DNA from: Bacteroidota bacterium
GTDB taxonomy: Bacteria; Bacteroidota; Rhodothermia; Rhodothermales; UBA10348
Reading direction: 5' to 3'
Length of the DNA stretch: 64,000 bases
NCBI GenBank assembly: GCA_029262835.1
Contig: JAJCYQ010000050.1
Location: 1-64,000, forward strand
The notes beneath the pieces are model-generated. The model was given only the letters and a program-made list of their open reading frames with translations, was not told the origin of the DNA and made no database searches. Made by a program: the position numbers and the translations under genes. This document shows positions 53,793 through 63,897 of this stretch, piece after piece; the first letter of the stretch is position 1; each line of letters begins with the position of its first letter.

Positions 53793-54644
53793 TCAGTCCT
53801 CCACGTCGAACCGGTGGGCGCGCGTTGTGTCGAAGCGGCCCAGGTCCGGGTCGTAGCGGCGCTCCTCGACCTCGAACCAGCCCTCGCCGGTCCGGACGTG
53901 GTTGTAGAAGTTTGTGCGGCGGTTCGAGCGGCGGCCGCGCGTACTGGTGGCCGTTCCGGCCGAGGCGATGACAATGCGGTGCTCGGCGGTCGCGGGGGCG
54001 CCAATTTCCCGGCCCGGTCGGGTCGTCTTGACGTGCTCGATGTGCGATACATGCAGGTGCCCGCACAGAATGAGGTCTACACCCGCTTCTGCGGCCGCGT
54101 GGAGCGCCTTCGTGGCGCCGCGCGATACGTCGTGCGGCCCAACCTCCTGCAGCAGATGCAGGTGGTGGTGCACGACGAGAATCCGGACGGGACGCGACGC
54201 GGGGGAGGCTGGCGCCTGCTGGGCGCCCAAAAACCCGTCCCGAATGGCTTCGCGGTCGCGCGGCCCGAGGCGTCCGCCCATGACCGTCCAGCCGTGGGCC
54301 GAATTTACGCCGACCACCTCGGCACCGGGAAGCGATTGCTGCGGATACGGATCGTCGCAGATGTAGCGGCGGAAGCGGCGCACGGGATCTACGAGGCGCT
54401 GACCCGGCCGCCACCAGGGGTACACGTCGTGATTGCCCGGAACCGCGAGCCACGGCGCATCGAATCGGTCTAGCAGCGCCCGCGCTTCCATGAACTGCTT
54501 GGGAAAAGCCCGCTGCGTCAAATCGCCGCTCGCCGCCACCAGGTCCACGCCCGCGCTGTTCACATCCTCGACGAGCGCATCGACCACACGCATGGAAGCG
54601 ATTTTCCCGAAGTGGATGTCTGAAATATGCGCCAAGTGCGCCAT
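53793..54644 (-). CDS. Metallophosphoesterase (calcineurin-like)
   Basis: 283 residues from MAHLAHISDIHFG (ATG 54644; a TTG two codons earlier is possible). All metallophosphatase ligands are visible: ISDIHFG (D, H), AASGDLTQRA (GD), VPGNHDVYPWW (GNHD), VVHHHLH, and LCGHLHVSHIEH (GHxH). The family includes cAMP phosphodiesterases (CpdA-like) and other phosphoesterases, so the substrate is open. It is convergent with the giant cargo gene and 55 bp downstream of the E2 gene on the same strand. Confidence 0.9.
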   Translation of the reverse strand: MAHLAHISDIHFGKIASMRVVDALVEDVNSAGVDLVAASGDLTQRAFPKQFMEARALLDRFDAPWLAVPGNHDVYPWWRPGQRLVDPVRRFRRYICDDPYPQQSLPGAEVVGVNSAHGWTVMGGRLGPRDREAIRDGFLGAQQAPASPASRPVRILVVHHHLHLLQEVGPHDVSRGATKALHAAAEAGVDLILCGHLHVSHIEHVKTTRPGREIGAPATAEHRIVIASAGTATSTRGRRSNRRTNFYNHVRTGEGWFEVEERRYDPDLGRFDTTRAHRFDVED

Positions 54645-54699
54645 TTTCAACCAGTATGCGGGTTGGCGGCCCGTGACCTGAAAGCCCGTGGAAGAATGG

Positions 54700-56106
54700 T
54701 TACAACAACATCGTCAGTGGATCTTCGAGGTAGCCGCGCACGGTGGCCAGGAATTCGGCGCCCGTGGCGCCGTCCACGACGCGGTGATCGCACGAGAGCG
54801 TGACCTTCATCTGCTTGCCGGGAACGACCTGTCCGCCGCGCACGACGGGCGTATCGCGGATGGCCCCGATGGCCAGAATGCACGCGTTCGGCGGGTTGAT
54901 GATGGCCGTGAACTCATCGATCCCGAACATGCCGAGGTTCGATGTCGAGAACGTGGATCCGCTCCAGTCCTCGGGCTGCAGTTCGCGATTGCGGGCCTTA
55001 GTGGCCAACTCGCGCTTTTCGGCGCTGATTTCGCCAAGCCCTTTGCGGTCGGCATGCCGGATGACGGGCGTCAGCAGCCCCTCGTCGACCGCCACGGCAA
55101 CGGCCACGTGCACGTCGTGGTGCAGGTGGATTTCGCCCTTGTCTTCGACCCAGGAAGCGTTGACCCACGCGTGCTTGCGGAGCGCGAGCGCGCAGGCCTT
55201 CGTGACGAGATCGTTGAACGACACCTTCGGGCCGTCCTGGGCCGCACTCGCTTCGTTCAGCTGCGCACGGAACGCGACGGCCTTCGTCATGTCGATATCG
55301 GCCGTCAGGTAGAAATGCGGACTCGTAAACTTGCTCTCGGCCAGACGGCGGGCAATGGTCTTGCGCATCTGCGAAATCTTGACAACCTCGTGCGAGCCGT
55401 CGGCAGGCGCTGCCTGCGGGGCCGAAGCGGCCGGGCGGGGTGTTTGCGCGCCGGCGTCCGAGCGGGCGCCTTCTGCCGAAGCCGAAGGAGCGGCGGCTTG
55501 GGCGGCCGGGGCCTCCTTGGCCGCAGGAACGCCGTCCGCGAGCGCCGACTCGATGTCCCGCTTTACAATACGGCCCTCTGGGCCACTTCCCGTGAGCGCG
55601 GCGAGATCAATCCCGTGCTCTTCGGCCAACTTTTTGGCGAGCGGCGAGGCCTTGATCCGGCCGCCGCCTGACGATCCGCCATCCGACGATCCTCCGTCCG
55701 CCTGCGCAGCGCTACCGGCCGAAGAACCGCCCCGCGCCGCATCTCCCGAACCAGATTCTCCCGAACCAGAGGCGGCCTCGGAGCCGGCATCTGCCCCCCC
55801 ATCCGAACCACCGGCGCCGCTATCTTCGCCGCCTTCATACTTCGCCAGAAGGTCAGAAATATCTTCCCCTTCGTCGCCCAAGACGGCAATCAGGCCGCCA
55901 ATGGGTACTTCCGCGCCTTCTTCGATGACGCGCCGGAGCAGCACGCCATCGTCGTAGACCTCGAGATCCATCGTGGCCTTGTCGGTTTCCACCTGGGCAA
56001 TCACGTCTCCAGCCGAGACGGCATCTCCTTCTTCAGCGAGCCATGAGACGACGACACCCACTTCCATGGTGTCGCTCATTTTCGGCATTTCAACAGGAAT
56101 AGCCAT
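54700..56106 (-). CDS. Pyruvate dehydrogenase complex E2, dihydrolipoamide acetyltransferase
   Basis: 468 residues. One lipoyl domain (residues 1-80) with the lipoylated Lys in VETDKATMDLEVYDDG. A Gly/Ser/Asp/Ala-rich linker contains short tandem repeats (GGSSDGGSSGGG). The peripheral subunit-binding domain reads IKASPLAKKLAEEHGIDLAALTGSGPEGRIVKRDIE. The catalytic domain has FTAIINPPNACILAIGAI and the active-site CDHRVVDGATGAEFL. It forms the core of the complex that makes acetyl-CoA. It lies downstream of the E1 beta gene in the order E1 alpha, E1 beta, E2; E3 is not in the window. Confidence 0.96.
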   Translation of the reverse strand: MAIPVEMPKMSDTMEVGVVVSWLAEEGDAVSAGDVIAQVETDKATMDLEVYDDGVLLRRVIEEGAEVPIGGLIAVLGDEGEDISDLLAKYEGGEDSGAGGSDGGADAGSEAASGSGESGSGDAARGGSSAGSAAQADGGSSDGGSSGGGRIKASPLAKKLAEEHGIDLAALTGSGPEGRIVKRDIESALADGVPAAKEAPAAQAAAPSASAEGARSDAGAQTPRPAASAPQAAPADGSHEVVKISQMRKTIARRLAESKFTSPHFYLTADIDMTKAVAFRAQLNEASAAQDGPKVSFNDLVTKACALALRKHAWVNASWVEDKGEIHLHHDVHVAVAVAVDEGLLTPVIRHADRKGLGEISAEKRELATKARNRELQPEDWSGSTFSTSNLGMFGIDEFTAIINPPNACILAIGAIRDTPVVRGGQVVPGKQMKVTLSCDHRVVDGATGAEFLATVRGYLEDPLTMLL

Positions 56107-56149
56107 AATACTTCAATTCGGGGTTGATAGGGTCGTCGGCCACAAAAGG

Positions 56150-57133
56150 TCAGTCGGCGTACATGACACGCTTGCAGGCTTCGTAGGCATCGTCTTCCTG
56201 CGGCATGTAGTAGTCAATCAGGTTCTTGGCGTAGGGCGCCGGCACGTCCTTGGCCGTAATCCGGGCAATCGGCGCATCGAGCCAGTCGAACGCCCGCTCC
56301 TGGATCTGGAACGCGATCTCGGACGAAATGCTCGCAAACGGGTTGCTCTCGTCAATAATTACGCACCGGTTGGTTTTCTTGATGGATTCGACGACCGTTT
56401 CGATGTCGAACGGCCGGATGGTGCGCGGGTCAATAACCTCGGCGCCATAGCCCTCTTCCTTGAGTCGGTCGGCCACCTTGAGGGCAATCCAGTAGCTCTT
56501 GCCATGGGCCACGATGGTCACGTCCTCGCCTTCGCGGACGACGTGCGCTTTGCCGAGCGGCAGCACATAGTCCTCCTCGTCCGAGACTTCGCCCTTGAGG
56601 CCGTACATGACCTCGCTTTCGAGGAACACGACCGGGTTTTCGTCCCGGATGGACGCCTTCAAAAGGCCCTTGGCATCGTTCGGGTTCGACGGGCAGACCA
56701 CCTTGAGCCCCGGAATGGTGGCATAGATGGATTCGGTGCTCGTGTTGTGCGTCGCGGCAAGCTGACCCGCCGCGCCGTTCGGGCCACGGAACACGATCGG
56801 TACCTTGAACTGACCACCCGACATGTAGCGGATCTTGGCCGCGTTGTTGATGATCTGATCGATCGCGACAAACGAGAAGTTGAACGTCATGAACTCGACA
56901 ATCGGGCGCAGACCGTTCATGGCCGCCCCAATTCCGAGCCCGGAAAATCCGTTCTCAGAAATCGGCGTGTCAATGATGCGTTTCGCACCAAACTGCTCGA
57001 GCATGCCCTCGGATACCTTGTAGGCTCCGTTGTATTCGGCGACTTCCTCGCCAATCAGGAAAATGCGGTCGTCCCGCTCCATCTCCTCGACCATCGCGGC
57101 GCGGATGGCTTCTCTGAACTGTAGTTCTGCCAT
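56150..57133 (-). CDS. pdhB: Pyruvate dehydrogenase E1 component, beta subunit
   Basis: 327 residues. The transketolase-like pyrimidine domain carries FLIGEEVAEYNGAYKVSEGM and DTPISENGFSGLGIGAAMNG. The C-terminal transketolase domain has VIDPRTIRPFDIETVVESIKKTNRCVIIDE and RITAKDVPAPYAKNL. It pairs with E1 alpha to bind thiamine diphosphate. The gap to the E1 alpha stop is 45 bp, and E2 follows after 43 bp, indicating one operon. Confidence 0.96.
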   Translation of the reverse strand: MAELQFREAIRAAMVEEMERDDRIFLIGEEVAEYNGAYKVSEGMLEQFGAKRIIDTPISENGFSGLGIGAAMNGLRPIVEFMTFNFSFVAIDQIINNAAKIRYMSGGQFKVPIVFRGPNGAAGQLAATHNTSTESIYATIPGLKVVCPSNPNDAKGLLKASIRDENPVVFLESEVMYGLKGEVSDEEDYVLPLGKAHVVREGEDVTIVAHGKSYWIALKVADRLKEEGYGAEVIDPRTIRPFDIETVVESIKKTNRCVIIDESNPFASISSEIAFQIQERAFDWLDAPIARITAKDVPAPYAKNLIDYYMPQEDDAYEACKRVMYAD

Positions 57134-57178
57134 GGGTATTCTGCTATTATTCGGTTTCTGGATTCAGCTCGGTCGGGA

Positions 57179-58354
57179 TCAGGCGAGGTACGGGTAATCG
57201 TCTTCTTCGTACACGTCCTCGTAGATCGTCGAGAGGTCCGGGACGGGACTGTTGTCCGCGAAATCGACGGAATCCAGGACTTCCTGCTTGACCTCGTCGT
57301 CCATGGCATCGAGCGCGTCGGCACCTGAAATGCCGTTGTCGATGATGTACTTCTTGAGGCGGATAATCGGATCTTCGTTCTGCTTGGCCTCGAGCTCTTC
57401 CTTCGTACGGTATTTCTGTGGATCCGACATGGAGTGCCCACGGTAGCGGTACGTCCGGATTTCGAGCATGCTCGGCTTGCCCTCGCGGGCCAGCTTTGCG
57501 TGGTCCTGCATGGCCTTCGTAACGGCAAACACGTCCATGCCGTCCACGAGCGCCGCTGTCATGTCGTAGCCCACCGCGTGGTGCGTGAACTGCGTCTCGG
57601 CAAACGCCCGGTGAATGGCCGTTCCCATCGCGTACTGGTTGTTCTCCACCACGAGGATGGCCGGCAGATCGTAGAGCGACGCCAGATTCGATGCCTCGTG
57701 AATGGCGCCCTGCCCCACGGCGCCGTCGCCGAAGAACGAGATGCTCACGCCGCCATCTTCCTTATACTTGTGCGCGAACGCAATACCGATGCCCACCGGC
57801 ACGTGCGCGCCCACAATGCCATGCCCCCCGAAGAAGCCGTGCTTTTTCGAGAAGTAGTGCATGGAACCGCCCTTACCTCGCGAACTGCCGTCAATGCGGC
57901 CGAACAGCTCGGCCATGCACTCGTTCGCCGTCATGCCGAGCGCCAGGCCGTGGCCGTGATCCCGATAGGCGGTGATGACCGAGTCCTGGCCGATGTTGAT
58001 GGCCGTCGCCGTGCCGGTCGAAATGGCTTCCTGCCCGATATAAAGGTGCAGGAATCCAGCAATTTTCTGCTTTCCGTACATCTGTGCGGCGCGCTCCTCG
58101 AAGCGACGCTGCAGCAGCATGTTCCGGTACATGGACATCACCGTGTCCTCATCGACACCGACATCCTTGTGACTGTAGGCACCGGCCGCGTAGACCGGAA
58201 ACGTGATATCGATCTTGATTTCCGCTGGAAGGTCGTTCGGGTTCTCGGTCCCGTTCTTCGTTCCGGTGCTTGATCCGGACCCGGCGCCAGCTTTCGAGGC
58301 GGTCGTTTTCCGGGGAGATGCGGCGGTTTTGCGGGCTTGTTTGGCCATGGGCAT
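57179..58354 (-). CDS. pdhA: Pyruvate dehydrogenase E1 component, alpha subunit
   Basis: 391 residues from the ATG at 58354 (the ATG at 58348 is equally good). An unusual basic, Lys/Ala/Ser/Thr-rich N-terminal extension of about 45 residues precedes the family core, which starts near DEDTVMSMYRNMLLQRRFEERAAQMYG. The thiamine diphosphate motif is FFGDGAVGQGAIHEASNLASLYDLPAILVVENN. The phosphorylation-loop region YRYRGHSMSDPQKYRTKEE is intact. It catalyses decarboxylation of pyruvate together with PdhB and is the first gene of the operon. Confidence 0.96.
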   Translation of the reverse strand: MPMAKQARKTAASPRKTTASKAGAGSGSSTGTKNGTENPNDLPAEIKIDITFPVYAAGAYSHKDVGVDEDTVMSMYRNMLLQRRFEERAAQMYGKQKIAGFLHLYIGQEAISTGTATAINIGQDSVITAYRDHGHGLALGMTANECMAELFGRIDGSSRGKGGSMHYFSKKHGFFGGHGIVGAHVPVGIGIAFAHKYKEDGGVSISFFGDGAVGQGAIHEASNLASLYDLPAILVVENNQYAMGTAIHRAFAETQFTHHAVGYDMTAALVDGMDVFAVTKAMQDHAKLAREGKPSMLEIRTYRYRGHSMSDPQKYRTKEELEAKQNEDPIIRLKKYIIDNGISGADALDAMDDEVKQEVLDSVDFADNSPVPDLSTIYEDVYEEDDYPYLA

Positions 58355-58478
58355 GGGGGATCGTTACATGGATAGCAAAAGATGATACGACCGCGGCACC
58401 AGACATGCGACGACGTTAACCAAGTCTTTACGTTACCTGTAATTACATGTCATGACACTCGTAGACAGAAAAGCGCTT

Positions 58479-58496
58479 CCAGGTGAAAGAACCTGG
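58479..58496. promoter_or_regulatory. Inverted repeat upstream of brnTA, candidate operator
   Basis: CCAGGT-GAAAGA-ACCTGG, 66 bp before the brnT start, in the 207-bp gap shared with the divergent pdhA gene. A second perfect palindrome, TGTAATTACA, is at 58438-58447. BrnA antitoxins bind palindromes in their promoter; assignment to this one is inference. Confidence 0.45.
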
Positions 58497-58561
58497 TTAC
58501 GTTCGTCCTGATTTCGTGTCTATCTGTTTTCTGCATACGCAAATGTGCAACCGAAACTGAT

Positions 58562-58840
58562 ATGTCGCGACTGGAATTCGAGTTTGATGTTGGCAAGAGC
58601 CACCTCAACAAGATCAAGCATGGCATCGACTTCGTAGAAGCACAAGCCATTTGGAGTGATGAATCTCTTTGCGAGGTGGTCACCAGATCGAAACGCGAGC
58701 GCAGGTTCATCGTAACAGGGCGTATCGGGGAAAAATTGTGGTCTGCCATAGTCACATACCGTTCGCGCAGAATCAGGATAATCTCAGTCCGCAGGGCACG
58801 CAATGAAGAAACCAATCTCTATAGACGCCGAAGAACTTGA
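58562..58840 (+). CDS. brnT: BrnT family ribonuclease toxin
   Basis: 92 residues. BrnT features are clear: LEFEFDVGKSHLNKIKHGIDFVEAQAIWSD at the N-terminus (the FExDxxKNxxNxxKHGhxFxxA pattern) and the C-terminal IRIISVRRARNEETNLY (the RIISaRxAxxxExxxY motif with catalytic Arg residues). In the family, BrnT is a RelE-fold ribonuclease that halts translation. The end overlaps brnA by 38 bp. Confidence 0.9.
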   Translation: MSRLEFEFDVGKSHLNKIKHGIDFVEAQAIWSDESLCEVVTRSKRERRFIVTGRIGEKLWSAIVTYRSRRIRIISVRRARNEETNLYRRRRT

Positions 58841-59069
58841 TCGACTGTTCGATGAAGGCGGCGACATTTCAGAATATCTGGGTGAGAGCAGGCTCTATTA
58901 CGGACCCAAGGGCAGTGGCCATAAGTTTTGCCGTAAACTTGAAGTGTCCCTTAACCCGGCCATTTCGAACCGTCTTGAGCAGATGGCCAATGACCGGGGT
59001 TGTGCGCCTGAGGTACTCGTTGAGCGGTGGGTAAGGGAAAAGGTGAAAGAACCGAATACAGCCATTTGA
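58803..59069 (+). CDS. BrnA-like antitoxin
   Basis: 88 residues, starting inside the 3' end of brnT (38-bp overlap), the canonical brnTA order. The acidic N-terminal part (DAEELDRLFDEGGDISEYL) would wrap the toxin. The C-terminal half (LEVSLNPAISNRLEQMANDRGCAPEVLVERWVREKV) is a ribbon-helix-helix-like DNA-binding segment. It is expected to neutralise BrnT and to autoregulate the operon. Sequence similarity to BrnA is loose; the position makes the call. Confidence 0.8.
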   Translation: MKKPISIDAEELDRLFDEGGDISEYLGESRLYYGPKGSGHKFCRKLEVSLNPAISNRLEQMANDRGCAPEVLVERWVREKVKEPNTAI

Positions 59070-59210
59070 AGGCGAGCGTAAGCTTGTCGGGCACACTCCG
59101 GAAGTACCGATTGTGACTTGACCGGAAGGACGTCGCAACCGGAACGCCCGCATGAGGTCGACGTTCGGAGCCCCTATGGATCATTTTATCCCGTTCGTAA
59201 CGTCTCCCGA

Positions 59211-59795
59211 ATGTCTGCTACTGAATCCGTACTCGATGTAGATGCCCTGCTCGGCGGAAGCCGGCAGGAATTCGAAAAGCTGGTCGTCCAGGAATCGCCC
59301 CGTCTTTTCCGAGTCATTGTCCGCATGGTGGGCGATGACGACGAGGCACGATCCATCATGCAGGAAACGTTCCTGCAGGCCTACCAGCGTCTTGACACTT
59401 TCAGACGCGAATCAAAGCTGACAACATGGCTCTACGCCATTGGAATAAACCAGGCGCGTGCCGCGTTGCGCAAAGCAAAACGAACCAGCTCGCTGGACGA
59501 CCAGGACGTGGAGCGCATGCAGCCCACCTTCACGAAGGGTATGTTCTCAGGTTCGGTCGATGCCTGGTCGCCGTTGCAGATGGCAGAACTCTCGGAGCGG
59601 AAACGCCTCGTGCACGATGCTATTTCAAAATTGCCACCCGATTACAAAGAAGTGGTTATTATGCGTGACATCGAACAGCTTTCAACGGACGAAGTAGCCG
59701 AGGCACTCAACATCACAAACGGTGCCGTGCGGGTGCGCCTGCACCGTGCACGCCAGACACTCCGAGAACTTTTGGATTCGCACATCAGGGAATGA
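59211..59795 (+). CDS. ECF-type RNA polymerase sigma factor
   Basis: 194 residues from MSATESVLDVD; the frame is open upstream but without family features. Sigma region 2 has LFRVIVRMVGDDDEARSIMQETFLQAYQRLDTF and ESKLTTWLYAIGINQARAALRK. Region 4 has ISKLPPDYKEVVIMRDIEQLSTDEVAEALNITNGAVRVRLHRARQ. The next gene overlaps by 4 bp (ATGA) and encodes its probable zinc anti-sigma factor. The 141-bp gap upstream should hold an autoregulated promoter. Confidence 0.93.
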   Translation: MSATESVLDVDALLGGSRQEFEKLVVQESPRLFRVIVRMVGDDDEARSIMQETFLQAYQRLDTFRRESKLTTWLYAIGINQARAALRKAKRTSSLDDQDVERMQPTFTKGMFSGSVDAWSPLQMAELSERKRLVHDAISKLPPDYKEVVIMRDIEQLSTDEVAEALNITNGAVRVRLHRARQTLRELLDSHIRE

Positions 59796-60079
59796 GCATG
59801 TTACTCAAACGATTCATGATGAAGGTCGCAGGTCTCCCCTCCTGCGAGCAGGTCAACAGCTTTCTTGCACTCTACATGGATGACGAACTGGCCGAGAAGG
59901 ACAGAAGCGCATTCGAGCGGCACCTGCGCCGCTGCAAGAACTGTAGCGCCTACTTCTATCAGTACAGGACGACCGTCGAACTCGTCCAGCAGGAGCGCGA
60001 ACATGATGTCGCTCTTCCCGATGAGCTGATTGAGCATACACTGGCGTTCCTGCGCCAGAGTGCCGCATACGCCGACTGA
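59792..60079 (+). CDS. Zinc-finger (ZAS-type) anti-sigma factor, soluble
   Basis: 95 residues. The ZAS motif is present: Cys18, then His44-x3-Cys48-x2-Cys51 (HLRRCKNC). No transmembrane segment follows, so unlike most zf-HC2 anti-sigma proteins it is cytoplasmic, similar in layout to RsrA or ChrR-type sensors. Redox- or metal-triggered release of the sigma factor is a family-based inference. It is translated from the overlapping ATGA of the sigma gene. An alternative ATG lies two codons later. Confidence 0.87.
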   Translation: MSMLLKRFMMKVAGLPSCEQVNSFLALYMDDELAEKDRSAFERHLRRCKNCSAYFYQYRTTVELVQQEREHDVALPDELIEHTLAFLRQSAAYAD

Positions 60080-60808
60080 TTGTCCGCACTCGTTGTCATA
60101 CCCACATTCAACGAGGCGGAGAACATCACGGGCATTGTCCGTGCCGTTCTGGCTCTTGAACCGCAATTCGACGTGCTCGTCGTGGACGACGGCAGCCCCG
60201 ACGGGACCGGCGACCTGGTTGAGGAACTGGCTCGTGAGATTTCCGCCGCCCCCAGGATTCATCTCCTGCGACGCGCGGGAAAGCTCGGGCTCGGGACGGC
60301 CTACCTCGAAGGCTTTCGTTTTGCGCTCGCGCACGGTTACGACGCCGTCTGCGAAATGGATGCCGACTGGTCCCACAACCCTGAAGACCTGCCCGAGCTG
60401 CTGGCACCTGTTGAGTCGGGCGCTGCCGATCTCGTCATTGGATCGCGCTATATCGGCGGTGTGCGTATCATGAACTGGCCACTCAGCCGCCTCATTCTGT
60501 CGTGGTCGGCGGGCGTCTATACGCGCGCCATCACGGGATTGCCCGTAAGCGACGTCACCGCCGGTTTCAAGTGCATACATCGCCGCGTACTCGAAACGCT
60601 GGACCTCGACCGGATCCGCTCGAACGGCTATTCTTTTCAGATCGAGGTCAACTACCGGGCGTGGACGGCCGGTTACAGGCTCCACGAAGTACCCATCGTC
60701 TTCACGGAGCGCACCGAAGGCACGTCAAAAATGAGCAAAGGCATTGTGCGCGAAGCGGCGTGGAAGGTGTGGGAGCTTCGACTGCGGCACATCCTGCGCA
60801 GGTTGTAG
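60080..60808 (+). CDS. Polyprenol monophosphomannose synthase-like glycosyltransferase (GT2)
   Basis: 242 residues, starting with TTG at 60080, directly after the TGA of the anti-sigma gene. GT2 motifs: [49 protein letters not shown] (DxD) and [24 protein letters not shown]. It continues [17 protein letters not shown] and [12 protein letters not shown], as in Dpm1-type enzymes. No C-terminal membrane domain is present, as in the short bacterial forms. It should transfer a sugar from a nucleotide donor to undecaprenyl phosphate. Co-transcription with a sigma/anti-sigma pair suggests envelope-stress control. Confidence 0.9.
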   Translation: MSALVVIPTFNEAENITGIVRAVLALEPQFDVLVVDDGSPDGTGDLVEELAREISAAPRIHLLRRAGKLGLGTAYLEGFRFALAHGYDAVCEMDADWSHNPEDLPELLAPVESGAADLVIGSRYIGGVRIMNWPLSRLILSWSAGVYTRAITGLPVSDVTAGFKCIHRRVLETLDLDRIRSNGYSFQIEVNYRAWTAGYRLHEVPIVFTERTEGTSKMSKGIVREAAWKVWELRLRHILRRL

Positions 60809-60936
60809 TGCCGTGCCCTACACCGACAACGCGGCGCACTTCGTATACTCCGGCATACCTGTTTTTCATGGACCGCCGCCGATGGTGGCCCATTCCGTTA
60901 CCGCAGCCACCGGCTGCCCGAACCAGACACGACACG

Positions 60937-62178
60937 ATGTACGACAACCTCAAAACCCCCTCGGCCGGCGCATCCATCCGCATGGAAAATGGAACGCTGA
61001 CGGTACCCGACAACCCGATTATTCCATTCATTGAAGGCGACGGGACGGGCCCTGATATCTGGCGCGCCGCGCAGCATGTGTTCGATGCGGCCGTCGAGAA
61101 GGCCTACCGCGGCACGCGCAAAATCGAGTGGTTCGAGGTCTACGCCGGCGAAAAAGCCAACGAGACTTTCGGCGAGTGGCTGCCGGAAGATACCCTCACG
61201 GCCATCCGGAACCACCTGGTCTCCATCAAGGGACCGCTTACAACGCCCGTTGGCGGCGGAATCCGCTCGCTCAATGTGGCGCTCCGCCAGAAGCTGGACC
61301 TCTACGCCTGCGTGCGCCCTGTGCAGTATTTCCAGGGGGTACCGAGCCCGGTCAAGAATCCGTCGGAAGTCGACATGATCATTTTCCGCGAAAACTCGGA
61401 AGACATCTACGCCGGCATTGAATTCCAGGCGGGTACAGAGAAGGCGGAGCGGTTCGCAGCCCTCATGAAAGATGCGTTCGGCGAGGAGTTCGACAAGGTC
61501 CGCTTCCCGGCCACGAGTGGCTTCGGCATCAAGCCGATTTCGGAGGAGGGCACGAAGCGCCTGGTACGCGCGGCCATCAAGTACGCGATCGACGAGAAGA
61601 AGCCGAGCGTCACGCTTGTGCACAAGGGTAACATCATGAAGTATACCGAGGGCGCATTTCGCGACTGGGGATACGAACTGGCGAAGGAGGAATTCGGCGC
61701 CGAGGAGATGGACGGTGGTCCGTGGTGCAAGCTCCCGAATGGCATTGTCATCAAGGATGTGATTGCCGATGCGTTCCTGCAGCAGATTCTGACGCGCCCG
61801 GGCGAGTACGGCGTGATTGCCACGATGAACCTGAATGGCGATTACATTTCCGATGCGCTCGCCGCGCAGGTGGGCGGTATTGGAATTGCGCCGGGCGCAA
61901 ACATCAACTACGACACGGGGCTCTCGATTTTCGAGGCCACGCACGGCACGGCGCCCAAGTATGCGGGCCAGGACAAGGTCAATCCGGGGTCGCTCATCCT
62001 CTCGGGCGAAATGATGTTCCGGTTCATGGGCTGGAACGAGGCCGCCGACCTGATTGTGTCAAGCCTGGAAAAAACGATTTCCCAGAAGCGCGTGACATAC
62101 GATTTCGAGCGACTCATGGAGGGCGCGACGCTCCTCAAGTGCAGCGAGTTCGGCGAAGCGATGGCTGGTAATATGTAG
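60937..62178 (+). CDS. icd: NADP-dependent isocitrate dehydrogenase
   Basis: 413 residues from [11 protein letters not shown]; the frame is open far upstream but overlaps the glycosyltransferase in another frame. Diagnostic motifs: [46 protein letters not shown] (with the regulatory/substrate Ser), [66 protein letters not shown] and [21 protein letters not shown]. It catalyses oxidative decarboxylation of isocitrate in the TCA cycle. The sequence is close to the E. coli-type enzyme. Convergent with the QTMAN-like gene. Confidence 0.96.
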   Translation: MYDNLKTPSAGASIRMENGTLTVPDNPIIPFIEGDGTGPDIWRAAQHVFDAAVEKAYRGTRKIEWFEVYAGEKANETFGEWLPEDTLTAIRNHLVSIKGPLTTPVGGGIRSLNVALRQKLDLYACVRPVQYFQGVPSPVKNPSEVDMIIFRENSEDIYAGIEFQAGTEKAERFAALMKDAFGEEFDKVRFPATSGFGIKPISEEGTKRLVRAAIKYAIDEKKPSVTLVHKGNIMKYTEGAFRDWGYELAKEEFGAEEMDGGPWCKLPNGIVIKDVIADAFLQQILTRPGEYGVIATMNLNGDYISDALAAQVGGIGIAPGANINYDTGLSIFEATHGTAPKYAGQDKVNPGSLILSGEMMFRFMGWNEAADLIVSSLEKTISQKRVTYDFERLMEGATLLKCSEFGEAMAGNM

Positions 62179-62264
62179 ACGGCGCGGGCCAAGGCGGTTC
62201 GGCGCGGCTTGGGCTGGTTCAGTAGTGGAATGTTCAGGCGGCGCCGGGCGGGTTCAGCCTGGGC

Positions 62265-63407
<1,143 letters not shown>

Positions 63408-63452
63408 GGGTCGCGTTGGGTGCCGTTCTGCGCCGTAGGGGGCGCCTCGTCA

Positions 63453-63692
63453 TTACTTGCGGAGTTCTTCGCGGAGGGCTTCCTCTTCTTCATCGAGCGC
63501 AGGCCGCACGATTGAGACGCCGCGCACCTGCAGATACTCCCTCAGCGCGGAGTCGAGCACTTCCTCGGCCGAGATGAGCGCGTCATCGCCGGGCTTGAGC
63601 TCGATGCTGCGCGAGGACATCCTGATGGTCACGGAGTGGGGATTGGTGTTCTTGATGAGCATTCCCTTCCGCTTGCGTGCTGCCGTATTCAT
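63453..63692 (-). CDS. Small conserved-looking hypothetical protein
   Basis: 79 residues from MNTAARKRKGMLIKN (ATG 63692); a longer start at 63755 is possible but adds no charged, structured sequence. The middle is beta-rich (NPHSVTIRMSSRSIELKPGDDALISAEEVLD) and the C-terminus is acidic and helical (EEEEALREELRK). It lies 45 bp upstream of the QTMAN-like gene on the same strand. I do not recognise a family. Confidence 0.6.
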   Translation of the reverse strand: MNTAARKRKGMLIKNTNPHSVTIRMSSRSIELKPGDDALISAEEVLDSALREYLQVRGVSIVRPALDEEEEALREELRK

Positions 63693-63897
63693 GTACGTGA
63701 CTGTCTGATTATTGAGCCATAATACGGCACAGGAGGTCACGGTTTCGTGCGCCACGTGTCAATTGACGGTCAAGGCCGTGGGCCGCGCGCGGGACGGATC
63801 GCCCGGTCGCGGACTGCCCGGTCGCGGGGGCGCACGCCTCGGATAGTAGCAAATAAACAAGAACACGCACGGCAGTGGCAGAGGACGCCCGCCAGAT

